This document shows, piece by piece, positions 1 to 6,451 of a stretch of DNA of 10,199 nucleotides (position 1 is its first letter; each line of letters starts with the position of its first letter). Below the pieces are notes generated by a model, which was not told the DNA's origin, did not search any database, and worked only from the letters and a program-made list of their open reading frames with translations. The DNA is taken from assembly GCA_027459565.1 (NCBI GenBank), contig DAIDIA010000033.1, positions 1-10,199 on the forward strand. The letters run 5' to 3'. This stretch comes from Acidimicrobiaceae bacterium. Lineage in GTDB: Bacteria; Actinomycetota; Acidimicrobiia; Acidimicrobiales; Bog-793. The translations under genes and the position numbers were made by a program.

Positions 1-212
1 CTCACCATGGAGCTCGACATCACCGCCAGAGCGAGGATGCCCGGCGCGACGAAAGAGACGCCGTGTGATGCGCCGGTCGAAAAGACCGCGACCTCGCTGA
101 AAAAGATCAGCAAGACGATCGGTATCCCGAACGTGACGAGAAGTGTCTCGCCGCGTTCGATCGTCATCCGCAGCTCCTCGACGGCCTGCGTTCGGACGGC
201 GTGGGAGCTCAC
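1..212 (-). CDS. ABC-2 type exporter permease, N-terminal part (runs off left edge)
   Basis: Seventy codons of a membrane permease that would pair with the ATPase encoded just upstream to form an ABC-2 (DrrAB-like) exporter in the cytoplasmic membrane. The start is a GTG at 212-210, which overlaps the ATPase stop in a 4-bp GTGA. A strong Shine-Dalgarno GGGAGGG (complement of 219-225) lies 6 nt upstream. The N-terminus is a short polar region with the stretch VEELRMTIERGE, then a hydrophobic helix at about residues 24-46, then a PGILALAVMSSSM segment. This order, with the Pro-Gly before the second helix, is what is seen in ABC-2 permeases. The remaining helices lie outside the window, so substrate and completeness cannot be judged. 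Identification rests on the helix pattern and the partner gene. Confidence 0.85.
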   Translation of the reverse strand, partial: MSSHAVRTQAVEELRMTIERGETLLVTFGIPIVLLIFFSEVAVFSTGASHGVSFVAPGILALAVMSSSMV

Positions 213-1174
213 CTGCGACCCTCCCTGCGATGTCGGCCCGTGCGCGCCGCACGTCGCGCGGCGACGGAGGAGCCATCGAGGTTCGACCTCGTTGCCGAGA
301 GGAAGATCTCCTCGAGCGAATCCCCACCCGAGCGCAGATTGAGGATCTCGTGGTGGTTCGCGGAGAGCCATGCGGTAAGTGGTGCGATCACGCGGGAGGG
401 ATCATCGGTGAAGACCCGAAACGAGAGGTCTTTGTCGGCCTCGATCACGGAGCCGATTTCACGTGAAAGTGCCTCGATATCGATCGGTGACGTTGTCTGG
501 AATCGAACCGCGCTTGAGGAACGCATCAGCTCCCTGAGCGTTCCGGACGCGACGATGCTCCCCTCCGAGATGATGATGACGCGATCCGCGAGGCGCTCTG
601 CCTCATCGAGTTCATGCGTTGTGAGAATGACGGCGATGCCCTCCTCGCGAAGGCCCGAGATGATCGACCGGACCCTGATCCTTCCTTCGGGGTCGATCCC
701 CGAGGTGGGTTCATCGAGCAGAACGACCTTTGGACGCCCAACGAGACAGAGCGCGAGAGCGAGCCGCTGCCGTTCGCCGCCCGAGAGACGTTTCGCCGGT
801 GTCGTTGCGACATGCACGAGATCGACAGCTTCGAGAAGCTCGACGGGATCACGCGGATTCTCGTAGTACGCGCCAAAGAGCCGGAGAGCGCGAAGCGGCG
901 GGAGCTGCGGATAGAGTCCGAGCCCCTGCAACATCACGCCAAGCGAATCCATCAACTGCTCATGATCGGCAACGGGGTCGAGTCCGAGAACGCGCACTGA
1001 ACCGCCCTCTGGAGAGCGGAATCCCTCGACCGTCTCGATCGTCGTCGTCTTGCCGGCGCCATTTGGGCCGAGAAGCGTCACGACCTCACCCAACTCGACA
1101 TCGAACGAGAGACCGTTGACCGCGCGGAAGTCGCCGAAGCGAACGGTCAGGTCGCGGACCTCTATCGCGGCCAT
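209..1174 (-). CDS. ABC-2 exporter ATP-binding protein (DrrA/CcmA-like)
   Basis: A 321-aa cytoplasmic ATPase expected to power the permease encoded by the next gene. All nucleotide-binding motifs are intact: Walker A GPNGAGKTT (36-44), Q-loop glutamine at 83, signature LSGGERQR (130-137), Walker B VVLLDEPTSGIDP (150-162) and switch histidine 187. The region after about 220 is the small C-terminal domain of exporter-type ATPases and ends in the usual LEEIFL motif. It is followed by an unusual basic tail of about 25 residues (many R, A and G), encoded where the gene runs into the permease ribosome-binding site. The ATG start is 18 bp downstream of the regX3 stop and has no clear Shine-Dalgarno, so translation may be coupled. 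Position in the senX3-regX3 operon suggests co-expression with phosphate sensing. The substrate (drug, lipid or polymer) is unknown. Confidence 0.95.
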   Translation of the reverse strand: MAAIEVRDLTVRFGDFRAVNGLSFDVELGEVVTLLGPNGAGKTTTIETVEGFRSPEGGSVRVLGLDPVADHEQLMDSLGVMLQGLGLYPQLPPLRALRLFGAYYENPRDPVELLEAVDLVHVATTPAKRLSGGERQRLALALCLVGRPKVVLLDEPTSGIDPEGRIRVRSIISGLREEGIAVILTTHELDEAERLADRVIIISEGSIVASGTLRELMRSSSAVRFQTTSPIDIEALSREIGSVIEADKDLSFRVFTDDPSRVIAPLTAWLSANHHEILNLRSGGDSLEEIFLSATRSNLDGSSVAARRAARTGRHRREGRR

Positions 1175-1192
1175 GTCAACGAGCGGTTGTGT

Positions 1193-1954
1193 TCAATTGC
1201 GGGGAGACTCGAAGCGATATCCGAGACCGCGGATCGTCGTGATCAGGGCAGGATGCGCGGGATCTGCCTCGATGCGAGATCGAAGGCGCTTGATGTGGAC
1301 ATCGAGGGTCTTGGTATCGCCGACATAGTCGTAGCCCCAGACCCGATCGATGAGAAGTTCACGCGTAACGACCCGTCCCGCATTCACAAGAAGAAGCTGC
1401 AGAAGTTCGAACTCCTTGAGAGGAAGCTTTACCTCGACGCCGCGCACGACACATTCGTGACGGTCAGGGTCGAGGCGTACCTCACCGATCTCGATGGTAC
1501 GTGCGTGATCCGGAGTGCTGGTTCTCGGCGAGACGTCCGTTTGGGGGACGGTCGCTGGCTGTTGGGCCTCCGCGTTCAGCGCCGCTCTTCGAAGCACCGC
1601 CCGGATCCTCGAGATGAGCTCGCGGAGTCGGTAGGGTTTGGCGACGTAATCGTCCGCCCCGATCACGAGCCCGACGACCGTATCGATCTCGGTCGACTTT
1701 GCGGTGACCATGATGATGGGAACCGGTGACTTCGCGCGAATCAGCCGACAGACGTCGAGTCCCGAGACCTTTGGCAACATGATGTCCAGGAGCACGAGGT
1801 CAAATTCATGAGCGTTGAAGAGATCGAGTGCCTGAGCGCCGTCCCGGGCGATGGTGACGACGAAGTTCTCGCGCTCGAGCCCAACCATAAGTGCGTCGAC
1901 GAATGACTCTTCATCCTCGGCGATGAGTACCCGGACGACCTCTTCGCTTGCCAC
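1193..1954 (-). CDS. regX3: OmpR/PhoB-family response regulator, RegX3-like
   Basis: A 253-aa response regulator that would receive phosphate from the adjacent SenX3-like kinase and bind DNA as a winged helix-turn-helix. The receiver domain (about 8-122) has the acidic pair E13/D14, phosphoacceptor D57 in VLLDIMLPKVSG, T84 and K106 in DDYVAKPY. The DNA-binding domain (about 155-250) carries LPLKEFELLQLLLVNAGRVV and the strongly RegX3-like stretch WGYDYVGDTKTLDVHIKRLR, ending RGLGYRFE. The linker (about 123-153, rich in A, P, T and S) is longer than in the mycobacterial protein of about 227 aa. The start is GTG 1954: an in-frame TGA lies two codons upstream, which excludes any earlier start. 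No good Shine-Dalgarno is seen. It lies 38 bp after the kinase gene in the canonical senX3-regX3 order. Confidence 0.95.
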   Translation of the reverse strand: MASEEVVRVLIAEDEESFVDALMVGLERENFVVTIARDGAQALDLFNAHEFDLVLLDIMLPKVSGLDVCRLIRAKSPVPIIMVTAKSTEIDTVVGLVIGADDYVAKPYRLRELISRIRAVLRRAALNAEAQQPATVPQTDVSPRTSTPDHARTIEIGEVRLDPDRHECVVRGVEVKLPLKEFELLQLLLVNAGRVVTRELLIDRVWGYDYVGDTKTLDVHIKRLRSRIEADPAHPALITTIRGLGYRFESPRN

Positions 1955-1992
1955 GGCTCACAGGTTAGTCAAGCCGTTTGGCGGGAAAACCC

Positions 1993-3252
1993 CTAGTCGC
2001 TCTCGGTCGCGTTCTGCATGGGGAGAATGAGCGAAAACGTCGTTCCCTCGCCCTCGCGTGAATCAACCTCGACCCGACCATGGTGGTTGTGGGCCACGTG
2101 CCGGACGATCGAGAGTCCGAGCCCCGTTCCTCCCGTGGCACGACTCCGGCCCGGATCAACCCGGTAGAAGCGCTCGAAGATGCGCTCAAGATCACGTGTC
2201 GGTATCCCGATCCCGCTGTCTTGGATCGCGATCGTGACCCTCTGGTCCCCGACGGTTGCCCGGCACTGGACCGTCGAGTTCGGGTACGAGAATTTGACGG
2301 CGTTGTCGAGGAGATTGAACACCGCAGAGGTCAATTGGCGCCGGTCTCCAAGGATAGCAACCGGAGGATTCGGTTCGGTGAGTTCGATCGATACACCCCG
2401 TTGTGCCGCAGCCTCGCGTACGCGTTCAGCGGCCTCTGCCATGACGAGATTGACGAGAACCGGCTCACGCGGTGGTGTCGCCTCGGATTCGATGCGCGAG
2501 AGGTCGAGAAGATCGTCGATGACGCGCGAGATGCGGAATGCCTCCATGTGGATGCGCTCCGCAAGTCTCCGAGAAACTGCAGGTTCTGTCTCATCGAGCA
2601 GCGTCTCGGCAAGGAGGCCGAGTGCCCCCATCGGAGTCTTCATCTCATGGCTCACATTCGCGATGAAATCTCTCCGCACCTCCTCGAGCCTTCGCCGCTC
2701 GGAGACATCTTCGATGACCGCGGTGACCCCAAGTGTTCTTTGTCCGTTGTCGATGCTCCGTGTGCTCACGACAAGGGTTCGTCGAGGCGGGCCATAGAGC
2801 TCGAGGGTGCGCTCCTCCGCCGAACCAATCGAAGTGGTTTCAAGCAGTTCGTTGACGGCCTGAATCGCGAGGGCATCGCCATGGCGGTTGCTCATCAGCT
2901 CAATCGCCCTGGTGTTGCGGAAAACCTGTTCTCCGTGTTCATCGCAGACGATGACGGCCTGAGGCAGGGTGTCGAGTGCCTTTCGAAGACGGATCGCGTC
3001 AGCGCTGGCATTCGAGATCGCCTCCGCGGCGCGATCCGCGCTCAGTTCGACATAGGTCAGGGAGCTCTCGATGTCGTTGGGTTCGTCCACGAGATTCTCG
3101 CCGCCGAGGCGCGAGCCAAGTGCGACCAATCTCTGTCGGAGGCTGTCGACGCCTCGTCGGTTGCCAAAGACATATGCCGCGATGAGGACAAGTACCGCGA
3201 TACCTCCGGCGATCGCGATCTCGGAGACCTGTATGTGCAACACGTGATTCAT
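1993..3252 (-). CDS. senX3: Membrane sensor histidine kinase, SenX3-like
   Basis: A sensor kinase of about 419 aa, close to the length of mycobacterial SenX3 (about 410). Numbered from the upstream GTG at 3261 (422 aa), the order is: one N-terminal membrane helix (13-33), a coiled linker, a PAS-like domain (about 93-190), the HisKA box FIANVSHEMKTP with phosphorylatable H205, N-box NLLDNAVKF (N320), G1 box DSGIGIP (348-354), F-box IFERFYRVD and G2 box GTGLGL (378-383). A single short membrane helix and no extracellular domain is the SenX3 plan, in which phosphate status is read through the Pst/PhoU machinery. ATG 3252 was chosen over GTG 3261 because the GAGGTGG Shine-Dalgarno overlaps the GTG but lies 5 nt before the ATG. 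It is first in the leftward operon and diverges from the transfer-like module. Confidence 0.95.
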   Translation of the reverse strand: MNHVLHIQVSEIAIAGGIAVLVLIAAYVFGNRRGVDSLRQRLVALGSRLGGENLVDEPNDIESSLTYVELSADRAAEAISNASADAIRLRKALDTLPQAVIVCDEHGEQVFRNTRAIELMSNRHGDALAIQAVNELLETTSIGSAEERTLELYGPPRRTLVVSTRSIDNGQRTLGVTAVIEDVSERRRLEEVRRDFIANVSHEMKTPMGALGLLAETLLDETEPAVSRRLAERIHMEAFRISRVIDDLLDLSRIESEATPPREPVLVNLVMAEAAERVREAAAQRGVSIELTEPNPPVAILGDRRQLTSAVFNLLDNAVKFSYPNSTVQCRATVGDQRVTIAIQDSGIGIPTRDLERIFERFYRVDPGRSRATGGTGLGLSIVRHVAHNHHGRVEVDSREGEGTTFSLILPMQNATESD

Positions 3253-3344
3253 TCGGTCCACCTCGATTGAGACATCCCTTACAGCATGGCAGCTTGCAGG
3301 ACTTTCGAAGGAGAACTCACCGAATCGCCGCGAAGATTATCTCC

Positions 3345-3373
3345 TTGCCAATCTGTCGCTCCCTTCGTACAAT
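3345..3373 (+). promoter_or_regulatory. Sigma-70-type promoter of the transfer-like operon
   Basis: A TTGCCA hexamer (3345-3350) and a TACAAT hexamer (3368-3373) are separated by exactly 17 bp. Each differs from the sigma-70 consensus at one position. Transcription would begin near 3380 and give a leader of roughly 95 nt before the ATG at 3477. The rest of the 224-bp gap between senX3 and this operon holds no convincing gene. No clear PHO-box repeats were found here. A duplicated GTCGCAG 12 bp apart (3378-3396) lies around the predicted start of transcription, and its meaning is unknown. Confidence 0.6.
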
Positions 3374-3476
3374 CACAGTCGCAGCATTCGTCGCAGTCCG
3401 CGGCCTCCTTATTGTCGGTGAATCCGACCTCATGGCGTAATTACCGCACCGTCGGTACGACCCGAGGAGGACCAGC

Positions 3477-3824
3477 ATGGATCGCGCTCTGTCAAGACTC
3501 GCGCTCATCTTCGACCGGATGACCAATCAATTCGCACCCGTGCGGTCTTCGGGACCCTCGCTCGATCCGAGCGCCTCCGGACTTCCGGGCACCGCAACCC
3601 TGCAGTCGCTCGTGAACGGACTCGCTTGGTGGGCGCTGCTCGCGGCACTCGTCGGTCTTGTCGTCGGCGCGGGGATGTGGGCGCTTGGCGCGCATTCGAA
3701 CAACTACCAGCACACCTCGTCCGGCAGGCGGGCAGTGCTTGTCTCGGGCGCGGCGGCTCTTCTGATCGGAGCGGCACCGACAATTCTCGATTTTCTCTTC
3801 AACGCCGGAAAGTCCTTTCACTAG
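3477..3824 (+). CDS. Small two-helix membrane protein, DUF6112-like (possible VirB2/TrbC-type subunit)
   Basis: A 115-aa protein with a polar N-terminus of about 45 residues, the stretch GLPGTATLQSLVNGLAWWAL, and two hydrophobic helices (about 49-70 and 85-107). These are joined by a short polar loop containing HSNNYQ, followed by RRAVLVSGAAALLIGAAP. I recall this pattern from the small DUF6112 membrane proteins that precede TrbL-like and SCO6880-like genes in actinobacterial integrative and conjugative elements. The two-helix layout resembles VirB2/TrbC pilin-type subunits, but no signal peptide is evident, so a pilin role is inference. Translation starts at ATG 3477 with Shine-Dalgarno GAGGAGG (3464-3470) 6 nt upstream, the best ribosome site of the operon, consistent with a highly made subunit. 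The next gene follows directly on the stop codon. Confidence 0.85.
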   Translation: MDRALSRLALIFDRMTNQFAPVRSSGPSLDPSASGLPGTATLQSLVNGLAWWALLAALVGLVVGAGMWALGAHSNNYQHTSSGRRAVLVSGAAALLIGAAPTILDFLFNAGKSFH

Positions 3825-3833
3825 GTGACGCAG

Positions 3834-5015
3834 ATGAGATCTCCCATCGCACAGACCGTCGCCATCTCCCACGGCATTCCGAATGTCTTCAATCTTTTCG
3901 GGATGAGCCTGCTCTCGTTTGTCAACGCGTTTCTCGCCGCGCTCGTCGGGTGGGTGGGAAATGGCACGCGCGCGCTGCTCGGGCTCTTTGGACACGCGCT
4001 GAACAGCGCGAGCGCGATCTCCTTCGGTTCGGGATTTGTCGCGGAGTCCGCGATCCTTCGGAGTTATGGACTCGAACTGGTCGGAGGCTTTCTCTGTCTG
4101 GTCACGATCCAGGCGATCGTCAAACAGGATCTCGAGCTCCTGATCCGCGTCGTATTCCTGAGACTCCCTGCGGCGCTTGTCCTCTCGGGAGTTGCCATCG
4201 AGGCGGTCTCTGCCCTCATGAAGTCGTCGGACGTCCTGGCCGGGTCACTCCTCTCGAGTACAGGCGGCGCCTTTGACCATCTTGTTTCGAATCTGTCGAC
4301 GGCACTCTCGGGAACGAGGATCAATATCCCGGCTCTCTCGGGGTTTGCCGGGCTCGCATTCGCGTTTGTGCTCGCGGTCGTGGTACTCCTCTGTCTCCTC
4401 GAGTTGGTGCTCCGGTCCGCGGCGATATCCATTGCGTCGCTCTTCATCCCGCTGGCCCTCGCCGGTCTCGTCTGGCCCGTTACCCAGCACTGGGCTCGTC
4501 GGCTCGGAGAGACACTCTTTGCGCTGATCCTGAGCAAGGTCGCGGTTGCGGCCATCTTCGCGTTCGCGATCACCTCCCTCGGGTCTCCAAAGGGCGTGAA
4601 CATGGTCCTCGAGGGCATCGCCCTGTTCATCTTGTGCGCGTGGGCGCCGTTCACGCTCATGCATCTGCTGCCGTTCTTTGAATCGGGCGCGATGGGTCAC
4701 CTTGAATCGCTCTCGCACCGCGGGGGTCAGGCGATGCGCCATCTCTCACGGGAGGTCTCACCGATCATCGGCGACCGTCTCTCTCCTGCGGAATCACCGA
4801 GCGTCGACGTTGTCGATGGAATCGGATGGGCGCCGGGCGAGCCGAACTGTCGAATCGAGGTCGACCCCGAGGATGCCGACGCCTATGGATTTCTCCGCCC
4901 CTGGGTCACCGTGCGCGAACGCCAGTCTGAGGATCTCCGACACGACGGGACCTTTCCGCGCCTTCCGCCCTCGGTGACCGAAGTTGACAGGAACGATCAG
5001 AGCGGGCAGCGATGA
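3834..5015 (+). CDS. Polytopic membrane protein, TrbL/VirB6-like
   Basis: A protein of about 393 aa with roughly seven hydrophobic segments. Numbered from the GTG at 3825 they lie at about 24-45, 79-98, 106-127, 171-193, 196-218, 231-250 and 261-283. A hydrophilic C-terminal tail of about 110 residues follows. Size, topology and position next to SCO6880 and VirB4-like genes match the TrbL/VirB6 inner-membrane channel component of type IV secretion systems. Sequence identity in this family is low, so the assignment leans on context. GTG 3825 abuts the preceding TAG, but AGGTGA (3823-3828) is a good Shine-Dalgarno 5 nt ahead of ATG 3834, which is preferred. The last four bases overlap the next gene (ATGA). 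The tail is acidic and proline-containing and could dock cytoplasmic partners. Confidence 0.85.
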   Translation: MRSPIAQTVAISHGIPNVFNLFGMSLLSFVNAFLAALVGWVGNGTRALLGLFGHALNSASAISFGSGFVAESAILRSYGLELVGGFLCLVTIQAIVKQDLELLIRVVFLRLPAALVLSGVAIEAVSALMKSSDVLAGSLLSSTGGAFDHLVSNLSTALSGTRINIPALSGFAGLAFAFVLAVVVLLCLLELVLRSAAISIASLFIPLALAGLVWPVTQHWARRLGETLFALILSKVAVAAIFAFAITSLGSPKGVNMVLEGIALFILCAWAPFTLMHLLPFFESGAMGHLESLSHRGGQAMRHLSREVSPIIGDRLSPAESPSVDVVDGIGWAPGEPNCRIEVDPEDADAYGFLRPWVTVRERQSEDLRHDGTFPRLPPSVTEVDRNDQSGQR

Positions 5016-6451
5016 GCACCGCGAGGAACCGGGGCTATCTCTTTGGTCCCCGAGATCAACGCGGACTGATTCCGTCGCTTCACAGGCTGCAGATCATCAC
5101 GCTTGTGGCCTCGATCGTGTGCGCCGTATTGGTTGCCCGTCTCTCGACGACGCCGCACCGTCTCGTCATCGCCGTCCTGATCGTCCTCATCGCCGCTGTC
5201 GCCAGTCTCGTCCGTCTGTCGGGGAGATCGCTGGTCGAATGGGTTCCCGAGATCGGCGCCTACGTTGGCGCCGGAGTCCGCGGAAATCGTCGGGTCGTCT
5301 ACCGGAACGGCCGCACAGGCTTTGTCACACGGACCTCAAAACTGTTTGGAGGCTTCCAGTTTCTCGACCTCGTTCACCAGGGAGAGAGGATTGGCGCGAT
5401 ATACGACGGAGTCGAGGGCACCCTCTCCGCGGTCTTCGAGATCGAGAGCGAGCAGTTCTCGCTTCTCGACGAGGAGACGCGGAGGATACGCGTCTCGGAG
5501 TGGTCCTCGGTGCTCGCCGCATTCAATGCCGACCGTGCGCTCTATCGACTGAAGTGGATCGCACAGACCGCGCCCGACTTCCCCGCGCGATACCGGGCGG
5601 GTATCGCCCGGGCGACAGCTGCCGTGGGCCATGACGGCGCGTCCGACGCTCTGGCTTCCTATGCGCAGTTGTGCGAGGAGCTCCAGCGCACGGCGCAGCG
5701 CACGGAGCAGCTCGTCGTCGTGAGCGCGAGGTTCTCACCCTCGCGGTCCCTGGCGCGCTCGAGGGAGTCAGACGGTCCAGAGGCGCGAGAGCTCTCGGAC
5801 TTTGTACACCAGATCGGACTGGTCGGGCGCAGACTCAGTGAGTCCGGACTCGATGTCCGTGGGGTGTACTCGAAACACAGGCTCATCAAGATGACCCAGC
5901 TTCGCTTTGAAACCTCGGAGGCCCCGCCCGATCACCGTTCGCCGTGGCCAGTCGCCCTCGAGGAGCGGTGGGAGTGCATCCGTACCAACGACATCTGGCA
6001 CTGCACCTACTGGATCGCCGAGTGGCCACGGACCGAGGTCTCATCGGGCTTTCTCCTGCCGCTGCTCGGAGACATCTCCGTCAGGAAGACCGTTGCATTG
6101 TCGATGATCCCGATGCACCAAGAACGTGCAACGCGCATCGCGGAACGGCGGAGGACCTCGTCTGTCGCCGATGCGGATACGCGCAGGCGTTACGGGTTCG
6201 AGCTCAGCTCGCGGATGCGATCTCAGCACGAGGCCGTCGTGCAGCGAGAGGAGGAGCTTGCAAGCGGACATGTCGGATACGAGTTCTCCGGTTACGTCAC
6301 CGTCAGCGCAGGCACGGTCGCCGAGCTGCGACATGCGTGCGAGGCGGTGGAGCAGAGCTGCGCGCTCGCGCACCTCGAGATCCGGCGACTCTATGGGATG
6401 CAGCGCGCGGCGCTGCTCTTTGGGTTCGTCAATGCGCGTGGCTGTCAGTGA
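5012..6451 (+). CDS. SCO6880-family type IV secretion-like membrane protein
   Basis: A 479-aa protein. The N-terminus has the family's FGPRDQRGL motif (11-19), then two membrane helices (about 26-44 and 50-69), an arrangement like PrgI-type subunits. A long soluble region follows that corresponds to the N-terminal, non-ATPase half of VirB4-like proteins. Landmarks recalled from the family are the GVEGTLSAVFEI stretch near 133-144, WHCTYWIAEWPR (329-340), REEELASGH (412-420) and YEFSGYVTVSA (423-433), ending in LEIRRLYGMQ. Start ATG 5012 overlaps the upstream stop (ATGA) and the end overlaps the ATPase start (GTGA), so translation is probably coupled on both sides. It most likely sits at the inner membrane and pairs with the ATPase encoded next. 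It has no Walker motif of its own. Confidence 0.92.
   Translation: MSTARNRGYLFGPRDQRGLIPSLHRLQIITLVASIVCAVLVARLSTTPHRLVIAVLIVLIAAVASLVRLSGRSLVEWVPEIGAYVGAGVRGNRRVVYRNGRTGFVTRTSKLFGGFQFLDLVHQGERIGAIYDGVEGTLSAVFEIESEQFSLLDEETRRIRVSEWSSVLAAFNADRALYRLKWIAQTAPDFPARYRAGIARATAAVGHDGASDALASYAQLCEELQRTAQRTEQLVVVSARFSPSRSLARSRESDGPEARELSDFVHQIGLVGRRLSESGLDVRGVYSKHRLIKMTQLRFETSEAPPDHRSPWPVALEERWECIRTNDIWHCTYWIAEWPRTEVSSGFLLPLLGDISVRKTVALSMIPMHQERATRIAERRRTSSVADADTRRRYGFELSSRMRSQHEAVVQREEELASGHVGYEFSGYVTVSAGTVAELRHACEAVEQSCALAHLEIRRLYGMQRAALLFGFVNARGCQ

Noticed and set aside
1981..1995. GGG-AAAA-CCC inverted repeat between senX3 and regX3
   Set aside because: The stem is only 3-4 bp and lies at the senX3 stop codon, too weak to call a terminator or attenuator.
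2080..3270. A 396-codon plus-strand open frame opposite senX3
   Set aside because: It is the antisense shadow of a gene with all histidine-kinase boxes and has no domain signature of its own.
3286..3522. Short open frame (78 codons) in the senX3/DUF6112 intergenic region
   Set aside because: It overlaps the promoter and the start of the real downstream gene in another frame and has no ribosome-binding site or protein-like character.
5593..5611. A 7-bp inverted repeat CCGGGCG/CGCCCGG with 5-nt loop inside the SCO6880-like gene
   Set aside because: Stems of this length in GC-rich coding DNA are common by chance, and no U-run or context suggests a terminator.
5944..6447. In-frame upstream extension of the VirB4-like ATPase
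   Set aside because: This stretch is the SCO6880-like coding region read in another frame. The GTG at 6448 in the GTGA overlap gives a family-like N-terminus.
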